From NCBI GenBank assembly GCA_013398295.1, contig VZSF01002036.1, positions 45,001-109,000 on the forward strand: DNA of 64,000 nucleotides, in the 5' to 3' direction. Under the pieces are notes generated by a model. The model saw only the letters and a program-made list of their open reading frames with translations. It did not search any database and was not told the DNA's origin. Position numbers and translations under genes: made by a program. Within the stretch, counting starts at the first letter, position 1. The number at the start of each line of letters is the position of its first letter. This document shows positions 53,411 through 64,000 of the stretch, one piece after another. Source of the DNA: Chionis minor (lineage: Eukaryota; Chordata; Aves; Charadriiformes; Chionididae).

Positions 53411-56400
53411 TCTTTTAATGAATATAAGAATACAGTAACTGTACAAGATAGTTAACATGGTGATCACTGAACGTTAGATCCATCTAGACCAGAAAAATGC
53501 TGTGGAAGCTTGCATTCACCCATTAATAGCTTGAAAACTCACTTCTGGATGTTGAGCTGCAGGTTTGTGATGTCTTTGGGGAACTCGATTATTTTATTTA
53601 TTCAGAAAAATTAACTCGTGAGACAACCCTTATTATCAGATTTGTAACTTCTATTTTTTCAGGCTATTGACTGGCTAAGGCAGGACCTGTTGACCTCAAT
53701 AGCTCTTCCTGGCCCAGAATTGTCTTTTTTCAGGTTTGGAAACACTAAACAAATAGAAGAAACATCTAAATCTCATTTTCAGTATATCTATACATAGATG
53801 TATAGAGAAGTTATTGCAAGGTAAACTAGGGTATAAACTTTTGCATTGCACCATTTCTGAGATGAATGTATGTGTCTATAATGCAACCTAAATGGCAGGT
53901 AATGTTATTTAATTTATCCCTCTATAACTGTTGTCAAGGTGAAGCTGTAGAAAGGAATTGTGTAGGCAATACCTCCCCTGGGGAGTCAGCAGTATGAATG
54001 AAAAGTATAAATTGATGCTGGCTTTCAATACTATCTCCTTTTGGATTTTCATAGTTAGTCGACTGCTGGTGGTTCTGTCATTTACCAGTTCCTCTACACC
54101 CACGTGAAGAAACCTGACCAGAAAAGTGTGTGTCACGGGCTTCTATGGGACAGAAGTGTAGAGCTGGAAGAGGCTTCATTTGTCCTTTAAACTATTAGAA
54201 TGGGCTTCCAGGTACTGTCATCCTGTCCAGGATTAAAGCTTACTGCTTTAACTTACTATTTCTAATTCAGTTTATCAACTCACATTGTTGATGAACAGCT
54301 TAAATCATAGTAAAGCAAGACAATTGCTTATGTCAAAATCTAAGCAGACTTTAAAAGTTTTGCAATTATTTTTTCCAGTATGTTTGATACAATAGAGTCC
54401 AATTACTTCTGAAACTTTGAATACTATTATTTGTAATAATAGTAATTATTCTTTGTAATTTTTAAATACTTCCTTCCTTGTCTTTGTTATATATAGATAT
54501 AATGTATAGACATTATGTATTGCTCCCTCTAAAGGTAAGAGTGTTTTGTTACTGCATGACACAAATGCTGTGTACTGAAGTGAATGGGCTGAGTGAACAT
54601 ACAGTAGAAAGATCAAATACACATTCAAAGCAAAACCTCACAGGAAACGTCAATGAACAATGGAGGAAATTCACTGCTTTTTGCTGGTTTAATGGATGAA
54701 TGGAGAAGCTATGAAATTTGGGGTTATTTTTCTTCTGCTGTGGTGTTTCTTGGAGTCTGTAATGCATTCAACATTTGGGATGAAATTGGACAAAACAGAC
54801 TGGATGCCACTTTACAAAGCCTGGATAATTACTGTACCACAAATACGGAAGTAACATGTAAGAGGCATCCATTTTTCATTTCTATCTAGTGAAGAGTTAC
54901 GTTAAAGCAGTATATAACATGGTTAATCCAAAGGATTCTAGCATGAGTGTTACAGAAAAGACTGCCTACATCTACATAAGCAAGTAAAACAATGGGCTTA
55001 CAAGGCAAATGAGGTGGGACTGAGGACTCAGTGTCTACCTGATACATTTCAGGGTGTTTGCTTTGTACTTACCTTGGTCTGCCCGCAAGGACTGAACACC
55101 CATTAGTAAGTGGAGCATAAGACCTGTAGGGCACGTTCAGGTTTGGTGTCAAACAAAAATTAGTCAGGGGACTTTGCAATGCAAAATGTGGTCAGTGAGG
55201 AGATTCAACTGACGTACTTCAAAAGTGCACTCCTGACTGAAAGTAAAGCATTTCTGCAAATGTATCTCATGGGGGTTTGGCACCTGACGAGAAAGCATTG
55301 CCAGTTCTTCCCAGTGAAGGGCTCAACAGCTGATTATCCTTCACAAGAGGGGCTCAATATTCTGCAGAGGGTGTGAAAAGAGGCAGCCCAGTAATTTTTA
55401 TTTGACTTTTGTTTTTAGGAATGATAATCAGTAGAGGAAAATACAATAATAAAGCACTGTCTCACAGTGGAGCTCAAGCATTTTGGAGCTGCTAATACTC
55501 CTTCTGAGGCCTGGGGTTGAAGGAAATGGCAATGCCCGTCTTTAATATTTGATATGCTCCCCTCTGCTTTGAACCTTGCTGTTTCTGGATACTTCAAGAA
55601 TGAAGATGCAGCAAGTTCACAAACTTACCACCATATTTTGCTTTCTGGGTTATTCTTCTCAGGCAGCTTCTGTCCTTGTAGTTGATCCCCTTTTATTCCC
55701 TACTTTTTTGCCTTTGCACTCTCTCACCACTTTAATTCGAAGCTTTGATTTGGGGAGATAGAATGATTAGAAGGGAGCCCCATCTCCACAATCAACACAA
55801 ACCAGGGAACCTTGATGTGCTTCCAAAGGACCTAATGGTAAGGCAGGATCTTTTGTTGTATTAATTATAGCTGAGTGAATAATTCTTACAGGATACCTTT
55901 TCTGATTAGTTGAGCTTTTTTTCCTTGCTCATGTAATGTTTGGAAGCAGAATATCCCTTCATTGTGGAATTGTCACTGCAATTTGAAGCTATTTTCCAGA
56001 ATATTAAATTCTCTTTTTCTGAGCATGCCTATCCCCTGGTAAGTTACCTCCCCTCGTCTTGAAGTGCTGCTTCCATTGGTTGAGACACAGTAGCTAATCA
56101 ACTTGTGCTTCTGTTCCCTTGAAAATGAAAACTTTAGCAAGAACCTTAAGCTAATATTGCCAAAAAGAAACCTGCAGTTGCTTCATCTAGCTTGCAGGCA
56201 GCTTTTCCTTTGTGTCTGCCCTGGCTATATCTATTTCATTGCAGGTAAACAATGTCTGCACTAAATTATAGAACTAAATTTGTCACTCTTCATTTCTCTT
56301 CCTTTTGGCTACTCTTTCCTCATTTTCTTTTTCTCGTTTTTAAAATACCTCTACCATGCCAGGACCCTTCTCATACAGACTGTGGCATAACAGTTTTGAC

Positions 56401-56970
56401 ACTGAGTTTTCTCTCGTGTGTAACATTGTAGCTTAGGTATGGATCAGAACTGAGTTTTAAGCTCGTGCTTTGCATTTGAAGTCATAAATGTCCAAACCTT
56501 GGTTCAAATCAGGTTCTTCCAACCTTTTGACTCAGTGCTCTCAGCCTTATTTCAGCACAGGGACCAGTTGCTTTCTATAGGTTATGTCTCAGTAAGATGG
56601 ATAAGCAAGTGGAAAGTTACAGGATGCTTTTGTTCTGGAGTTTTTCAGCTTCCATTCATAAACAATGCATCATTTTTCCTTTAATACTCAGTTTTCAACC
56701 TCACCAATACTTGTCTGTCACTACAAAAGCTACCAAATGCATACTTAAGCAATAAACAGCTGAAGTCCTTGGTGAAATTTTAAATTGTTAGAAAGGTGCT
56801 GAAGATTGGGAATAACAGTTCTACTCATGGCTATGCAAAAGACAACATAAACATATATTTACTAATTGTTAAGAAAACCAACACCATGCTCTTTGCCTGT
56901 CTTCTTCCTCTAGATGCTCTTGCAGCTTGCTGGCTGCATGCTCACGAGTGTCTGAGCTCAGTCAGTGACA
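53411..56970. other. AT-rich non-coding DNA
   Basis: No gene seen between the two CR1 copies. The open frames at 53909-54136, 54446-54889, 55179-55376 and 55576-55761 overlap on both strands or lack any signature. Confidence 0.6.
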
Positions 56971-57133
56971 TAGAATCATAGAATGGTTTAGGTTGGAAGG
57001 GACCTTGCAGATCATCGAGTTCCAACCCCCCTGCCATGGGCAGGGACACCTCCCACTAGACCTGGTTGCCCAAGGCCACATCCAGCCTGGCCTTAAACAC
57101 CTCCAGGGATGGGGCCTCAACAACCTCTCTGGG
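56971..57133 (-). mobile_element. CR1 LINE 3'-end fragment, reverse orientation
   Basis: The first bases, TAGAATCATAGAATGGTTTA, are the reverse complement of a CR1 tail. They are followed by GGTTGGAAGGGACCTTGCAG and then by the complement of the end of ORF2, up to CAACCTCTCTGGG (ends 57133). Similarity stops there, so only about 163 bp of 3' end are present, a strongly 5'-truncated insertion. It matches the 3' end of the copy at 50.5 kb over most of its length and belongs to the same or a close subfamily. An antisense open frame (56962-57318) overlaps it and is not a gene. Confidence 0.95.
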
Positions 57134-59142
57134 TCAATCACTTGAAGAGCAGTGGGCAAACACCACTGACTGTGGAACAGTACATCGCTGATTTTGAACA
57201 TTTGCTCTTGCAAAAACTTTCTACGTTGACTTTCACAAGCCAGTCTCTTTCCAAGTTCACATCTTACATATGGCACATCTTTTATGGCTGTGGCTCCACA
57301 ATATATGTCCTGCTTCAATGCCCAGCAATATGAATTTGATTCAGGTTTCTTTCTGTTAATTACTTAGAATATGGTGCAAAATTCACACGTTCTTTATGTT
57401 TTAGTTTTGGCCAAAAGGAAGTTGCACTTTCTAGTCCTGTGTTTACAGTGTGTTCAGTGTGTTGACAATCCACAGGTGGGATTCGTAATACCAGCTTTAG
57501 TGCCTCATTTAACCATGGCCATAGTTTTTAGGTCATTTCCACATTCCTAACTAATACCTGTTGTCTTCTGTTTTCAAGCTGCAATGCAGAAGCTAGACGT
57601 GCTTCTCTCCTTTTTTTTAAAAAACAAAACAAAACAAAACACAACAGTCTTGTTATGTTTTCTGTAAGCCTCTTGGTTCGTCCAAAAAGGAATTTCTTCC
57701 TCAGCTGTATTTTGGCTGTACAAACATGTGGCCTTGAAAAGTGATGACTGTGGAATGACTTCACTCTTTAGTTGTTTTCAGCAGTACTTCCTCTAGGCTA
57801 CGCAATATGGCACTATTGTAAAGGCCTTTTCTTGGGCCGGTGTATTTGCAGGTCTAATGAAGGAGTTTTGTCCTTGAAAAAAATTAACCTGGCAAGAAGT
57901 GACTTGTTTGTTATGTTCTGTTAGAGTAGCTATGACAAATGAAGAGCCAGTGAAGTGTTGACAAGTTCTTAGTCATTGGTTGCTACCTTGATTTGGTGTG
58001 ATAGTGCAAGCAGAATGTCACCCTACAGTTCAGCTTCTTGGTTTGCTCTGTCTATAAATATATTGCAATATTACTGATACTGGGATTGCTACCCATTAAA
58101 AAATAATGCTGTAAAGATGGCATCCTAGCCAATCTTGGCGCTGCACATTGAAAACAAATAAATGCACAGACTGAAAAATAGCCAAGTCAGTAATGGGAAT
58201 AAATCATCTATAGAACAACATACTACTGAACAAGTAAAGTAAATAGTTTCTTGGGTTATTTTTTCCCTTTCTATATAAATCGTAGGACCTGATCTAGTGC
58301 AAATGAGTAGCAAGATACAATAGCACTATCTCTGACTAATAATAATTCTTGTACTGTGTTTCTCTTTTTTTTTAACTATGTCAGTTGAAACTCCTACAGT
58401 TTGCCTCTTGTGTGTAACGAGCCAAGCTAAACCACTAGGATTACACCCATCCTCCTTATTGCCTATGACAATCTCTTTTTCACATTCCATTCAAAATTCA
58501 ATTTAGTAAATGTATTTTTGTTTGGAACACTGTCATCAGCTGTGGGACTACTGTTCACCCCATGGCTTACCTAGAGATGATCAGAGATGCTAAGCAGAGT
58601 TTAGGAATTGGAATATGCTGTTTAAGTGGCATATGTAATAGACTTGCTTTTTGCCTCTGATGTAAAATGTGTAGTAAAGATGTTACTACCCAACCACCTT
58701 GGCATCCACCCTAATCTTTTTCTTTTGTTCTATTCAGTTTTTCTTTATGCTTCTAGCCATAGCAATAACACTCTCTTCCTTTCTATGTATGCATTTTTTA
58801 AAAACACGTAGGGCGATATGTTTTACCTTCTTCTACGTTACTGGTATTCCTTGAGCAATATTATCATTCTTCCTCTCAAGCATTTACTTTTTCGCCATGT
58901 CATAGCTCGGTCTTCTGGGATGCTTTGTTTTATTTTTGTCTCTCAAAACAACAGTTCCTTCCCCCAACAAACAATAGCGAGGACACAAGCATTTTATAAT
59001 TCACTCTCTGTATACTTCACTGTCCAAAACAAAATAAATGTAGAATCTACATACAGAATGTATTCTCCCTCCATGCACCCTAAGAGCTCTTGTACAGTAT
59101 TGGAAGAATGATCAATTACTGGTATGCAGCCCCCATAATAAT
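57134..59142. other. AT-rich non-coding DNA
   Basis: No gene seen. It contains an AAAAC simple repeat (57619-57643) and a T9 run near 58366. Confidence 0.6.
57619..57643 (+). repeat. (AAAAC)n simple repeat
   Basis: Four AAAAC-type units after a T8 run. Confidence 0.85.
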
Positions 59143-59231
59143 GAGCAAGTACTGGGACACACTCTGGCCATTCATGCAAGATAATGATCGAGTTGTGGTA
59201 TAGTAAAACACATTCTGCATCCATCCATGGG
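59143..59231 (+). repeat. Unidentified repeat, copy 1
   Basis: This 89-bp stretch starts GAGCAAGTACTGGGACACAC, ends CATCCATCCATGGG and aligns end to end with 60325-60413 in the same orientation. Identity is about 70% by eye with a pair of compensating 1-bp gaps. The best conserved parts are GAGCAAG, GTATAGT and TTCTGCATCCATCC. I do not recognise the family. Confidence 0.6.
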
Positions 59232-60324
59232 ATGTCATGCATTCTGTATAATATAAAGAGAATGATCAAATATAGAGATATACAAATACTGCCAGTACCA
59301 CCCACGCTGGAGATGATGGTGTACATGGATCTTGATTAAATAGTCCTTTGCAAGTACATTGGTATACTGTGCAGCTACTTAAGCAATGTTTTCAATCATG
59401 TGGATCAAATACTATTCTGCATAGGATTAAGCTAGAATATTCTGCTAAAGGTCTTTTTTTCTGGTGATAATTTTCAAACGGGCTTTCTAAACTTTGCCTG
59501 CTTTAATACTTTTACCCTGTATTTCTTCCAGTGTCTCACAATCCTTTATTCTATGCCTGATCTTTCAGTATCCTGTTGTTCTCTCACTTTATTTGATTGT
59601 TCATTTTGTAAGAAAAAGAGAGAGGAAGCATGAAACGCACAAGCATGCTGCTTCTGGTTCTCCCATTACCTTTAAAGCTTGCTTCAGTTTTTTAAAATGT
59701 ATTTTCCCAGCCAAAAATAGTCTCATTTTAAAGGTTTTGCTTTTCTCTTTGCTAATTTTGCTGTATGTCTACTTTGTGGGAGATGTGAAGAGAAACTGAT
59801 AGGGAAATTCCATTTGGTCTTTAAAAGACATGCTGAGTGGGTGGGTGACTTAAACGTGAACTAGAAACATTATTGCTTTAGTGCTTATTTTAACTGCATG
59901 AAACTGATGCAAGTGTATTGACTGATTTTGATAGGAAACCGATTTGAGCTTTAAATAAAAAGATAGCATATTTCTCAGCTTAGTCTATGTTGGAAGCAGT
60001 TACACTGGTCGTGCAGACAGTCGACCTGACAGGGTTTCTGGAAGCCCCTTGCTAGAGATCTTTCATCACTAAACAGAAATCTTGTTGGGCTAGAAAACAA
60101 GCTTTCGTTAAGCTCTTCCAGCTCCCTTGTTTGTTCCTCTTGTCCTGTGCCATGGCCGCAGTGAATGCAGTGCATCTGAGTATTTTAAAAGTGCTCAGTA
60201 TTAGTCCAGCTCTACTCTGCCTGATACTTGTAAAAAGTGTTACTGTTGATTCCAGTGTGAGCTGCTTTAGGCTAGCAGGTTGAAAATAACATGTTATGGC
60301 GCTTTGCCAATGAAGTTTGGGGTT
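59232..60324. other. Non-coding DNA between the unidentified repeats
   Basis: No gene seen. Open frames at 59494-59799 and 59975-60330 are short and without domains. It is not clear whether the repeat family extends into this interval. Confidence 0.55.
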
Positions 60325-60413
60325 GAGCAAGAACTAAGGCACATGGTGGACACTTATCTAAGCTAATCGACGAAGCTGTAGTATAGTGAACAATTTCTGC
60401 ATCCATCCGTGGA
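60325..60413 (+). repeat. Unidentified repeat, copy 2
   Basis: Same-orientation partner of 59143-59231, starting GAGCAAGAACTAAGGCACAT and ending TTCTGCATCCATCCGTGGA. It shares length and order of blocks with copy 1. It may be an old interspersed element or a diverged local duplication. Confidence 0.6.
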
Positions 60414-63400
60414 TTGTAAAGCACACAGAGTTTAGGTTGGGACTTGGATTTGAAAGGAAGGTTTTTCAAATCCCTCTAAGCGGCCTCAAAACAGGAAAAG
60501 AAACATGGAAAGTCTGAGGATTCTGAAACCCTGAGCTCTGAAGAGGAGACACATACAAAGGATTATGATAAATAAAATAATGAAAGATATAGAGAATGTA
60601 AATCAGTCTATTTCATTGTCTTTTCTCCTAGTAAATGGGCATTTTTATGAAATGTAGAGATATGGCAGAATGCATTGCCATAAGACATCACTGAGGCCAA
60701 GGGCTCAGCAGGATCCTAAGAAAGAAATAGGCATTTACATGGATAATGAAAAAATCTACAGTTTCAGTGTTTCTTTAAATAAAGTATAAAGCTCCTCATG
60801 TTTCACAGCATTAGCCAACTACTGAGAAAGGGAAGAAACTTCCCCTATGGCCAAGTTATTTTTTAATTATCCACTCTGGGATTTCTCATACTTTCCTCTA
60901 AGGCATCTTTTACTAGCCTCTCCCACCACCAGTGCCACCAAAAGTGCTCCTTCTAACAAGATGGCTGCCTCCAGAGGTAGGTTCCCCGAATGCCAATTGG
61001 GATTACTCTCTTTAATTTCAGGTGCCTTATTTATTCAGACAGGCTTGGATTCAGCAGTCTTTATTACAGCTAAAACCCTCAACTTTTAAATTTAGGATGA
61101 GACATTTTTATCATTGTAAAATAACAGTTGTATGAGAACTTCAGTTCTTTGTTTTACATTTAAGGGCGTTTTCCTTTTTTTTAATTTCAGAATGCTGACC
61201 TGAGCAAAAATGGCTGTGGTTGTCCTTTTCAATGCTGGTAAGTCTGAAACATGAAAAAACCACTTTCTTAGCTCTTTATTTCTTATGTATGTATGCAAAA
61301 TCTAGATAACTGTAGCCATTTGATTCTTGAAACAAATAATGCAATGCTTGTTTCCCACAAGACATCAGAGAATCTCAGTGCCAGTGTTCAGACCTTCGTT
61401 AGCAACCTTTTGGTAGCAAACCCATTTGTGAGATATCTTTCCACGAAAGGAAAAAGATAGTTTCACAGGGAAAACGTTTTCAGTCTGAAGCTTTCACAAG
61501 GTTTATTAAAAACAAAGGGGAGAAAAAAGTGAGTTTGAAATACTTTGCCAGTATCTTAATATGTATTCTTTAAAGAAATCTAACAGAAATTTGAAACTAT
61601 ATGTACATTTTACAAACATTTAAATAGATGTCTGTGTCTAGTCTCAAGTGCATTTGATTAAAAAATAGGACAATTTTGATGTTCCATGTTCAATTATTAA
61701 GCAAAAATATTCAGTTATCAGATAGTTAATTAAGTGGAACTGACTGTATTCATTAAAATATTTGTTCCAAACAAATGTATTTAACATTCAGATATTATGC
61801 AGAATAGGTGACAATTGCATATCTCCATGGAGATCAATAATGGGATTCAGATCATTGTGTAAAGAGTCTGCAAGTTTAATGCAGAGAGAATGTCATTATT
61901 ATTTCTCTCTTAATGATGGTCATTATGCGCAAACACTGATTGAATTCCATTTGTTACCTGCATTTGAGCTGAGAGGAATAATTACAATTTAAGTGTCTCC
62001 ATTAAAATTCATAAAAGAATATGAATGCAAAAATTATACTTGAAACTGACAAAATATACTTTGAGGATATAAATTGTGTTTTCTGATAGGCCTCTTAAAA
62101 GTATTAAAAATAGCTTCATTTTAATAAGATGGCATATAAAGATCATGCATTATCATCACCTTTATGTTAATTCTCATAATACATGACTAATACTAAAAAG
62201 TGAAGGAATTAACTTTTAAAAGTAGAAATTAATGAAACAATAGACTACTTGTCATACAGCCTATTGGAATGGATACCTCTATATTTGGGTTATAGTCACC
62301 CATCTTCATAATACACAGTTAACTCGTCAGCTGCTGTATATTGTGGAGATTACCCTGCCACGCTTTCTGTGACATGTTTCAATATGGTTTTTTGCTAATT
62401 AAATGGGATATTATTAGTGCAACCATTTATTCAAGAAAACCTTTTCCATGTGCTATGATTTACTGCATCGCACTGACTGATCGTTGTACCCTGAGAGCGA
62501 TTCAAGTGCTTACTACAAGTACTGAAGGGCCTGATCCAGGACGGTGCTCAGCCTTTCAATAGTTCTTTGTGCCTCTTGACTTCTCACTGAGGTGCTTAGT
62601 CCTTTATAGGATTGGATCTTTAAGCTATAATTATTAATAGCAGCAATACTCCCGAGGGATCGTCTGATGACGTATCTCCTGAAACAGTAAATGATAGCAG
62701 AACACACTTCTTGCCATCTTTACATACTGTCTAAGAGATGACAGGCTGGCTGGTGGGAGTAAGATCTCTTCGTTAAGGGGTATGTTAGTACAAAACACTT
62801 CTACCCATTATATTTTCCTGAGTACATACGTAGGGTCCTACTGATGGGACCTTGAAATGGTTGTTTTCATTTTTGCCAATGCTTTTTTGAGTACAGGCAT
62901 AGAGCTACCTTAGGTAAGCTTATTGAATATGTTCAGGCGAGTTGTTCTGGGTGGTCTTTTCATAGGTGCAGTTCACTTTCTGGGATGAGCAGGTGATCTC
63001 TGGCTATTGGCGTTAGGACTGAGTTTTGCCTTCTTTTGCTGGGGGTGATTGTTGTGGGGACGCAAGATACCCTTTGGCAGGGCACATACATGTTATCACA
63101 TTATTATTATTTAGGTTGACAGCAGAAATCTGTTAATTAGATTATACATGGATGTTCTGTCTTCCTGATTATTTATCCCAGTTAAGATATGAAGTCTTAA
63201 AAATAGCAGAAAAATGTTTACAAAGACAAAATACTCTGCTTGACAAGAACAAAACAATGAAACCAAAGAAAAAGCCAGGATATTTACAGCATTTCAACTT
63301 GTATTTTCCCCCTCTAATCTTTATCTGGCACTTTACTATTAAAATTAAAAAGGAGAGTCTAGAGTTTTATAACTGTTTAACACTTGGTTAAACACTATTT

Positions 63401-64000
63401 AAGTATTTGTCACCAGGCAAATGTTTCCCTATTAAGCAAAATTTATGCTAAAATGGTTCTGATTAAGGAGTAGTCATTGCCATTTACAGTTGGTAGACTA
63501 AACAGTTTCCCTGGAAGATATCTCAATTAAGTGGCTGTCCAAATGAAACCTGTCACTATTAACTGGTGTTTGCTACACTATGGTGCTTCACTCTTCTGAA
63601 TGGTGGGATTTAAAACATAACTTGTTCAGTTCCTAAGCAGCAAAAACTGCTTCACACGTATAGCTTTCATTCTTAGAGAAGACATAAACAAATTGTGTAT
63701 ACCACCTGGTTTAAAATAAAATTCAGGGTTTAGCATTAATCAGTAACAACTGAATATGCATGATTATTGGCAGAGCAAGTTTGTAAAATTGGCTTTGCTG
63801 AACTGAGATGAGAGACACAGAGGTGACAGTGCACATAAAGTAAGGAGTGAGCAGTTTCATGTAAATAAGCTTTCTGTGTCCAACCTAGAATCTGCAACCA
63901 TGGAAAAATTGGATTCTGCAAACCAAGCTTCTTGCTGAATCAGTGGGCAGAGCTTCAGAGATCCATATCCTCTCTGCAGTGCCTCTTCCTCTGGACAGAA
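60414..64000. other. AT-rich non-coding DNA, possible conserved element
   Basis: No gene seen. The part at about 61750-62000 is dense in TAAT/ATTA cores and holds a 14-bp palindrome (61821-61834). A stretch at about 62527-62605 looks like a worn sauropsid repeat. The open frames at 60847-61089, 61762-61992, 62341-62562 and 63152-63391 show no domain. Confidence 0.5.

Noticed and set aside
1..64000. CRISPR array, bacterial operon, phage or plasmid content
   Set aside because: There are no regularly spaced repeats and no dense coding or operon structure, and the repeats are vertebrate LINE and LTR families.

Overview
The window looks like gene-poor, AT-rich nuclear DNA from a bird, either intergenic or from a very long intron. 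I found no host protein-coding exon, tRNA, rRNA or CRISPR array that I can defend. The avian assignment rests on the repeats: three CR1 LINE copies with bird-type 3' tails built from TTCTATGAT units, one older CR1/L3-like LINE relic, and one solo LTR of a family I recognise from bird genomes (opening TGTCCTG, closing near a TTAAACCACGACA-like end). There are no L1, Alu or B1 elements. The species cannot be named from this sequence.

Layout. 1-6.8 kb: AT-rich unique DNA with one probable and one weak MIR/CORE-SINE relic. 6.78-7.29 kb: ancient CR1/L3-like LINE 3' end, still open over 138 codons. 7.3-26 kb: unique DNA with homopolymer and simple repeats, plus a GC-rich island at 18.03-18.22 kb. 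26.07-27.0 kb: decayed CR1 3' part. 33.515-34.001 kb: solo LTR flanked by a 4/5-matching 5-bp target-site duplication. 34-50.5 kb: unique DNA, a probable MIR/L2-type relic near 42.8 kb and a 32-bp-period tandem duplication at 46.13-46.19 kb. 50.49-53.41 kb: the main element, a 5'-truncated CR1 of about 2.9 kb with recognisable endonuclease and reverse transcriptase regions broken by one frameshift near the start, another near the end and at least eight in-frame stops. 56.97-57.13 kb: a CR1 3' tail in the opposite orientation. 59.14 and 60.33 kb: two diverged copies of an unidentified ~89-bp repeat. 61.75-62.0 kb: an AT-rich block that may be a conserved non-coding element.

No genes here work together as a system, and I found no convincing undescribed one. 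The most checkable observations are the unidentified repeat pair, the parallel loss of the RT catalytic aspartate through a CpG in two CR1 copies, the old LINE relic, and the candidate non-coding element. Repeat calls rest on recall of family sequences and by-eye alignment, not on a database search.
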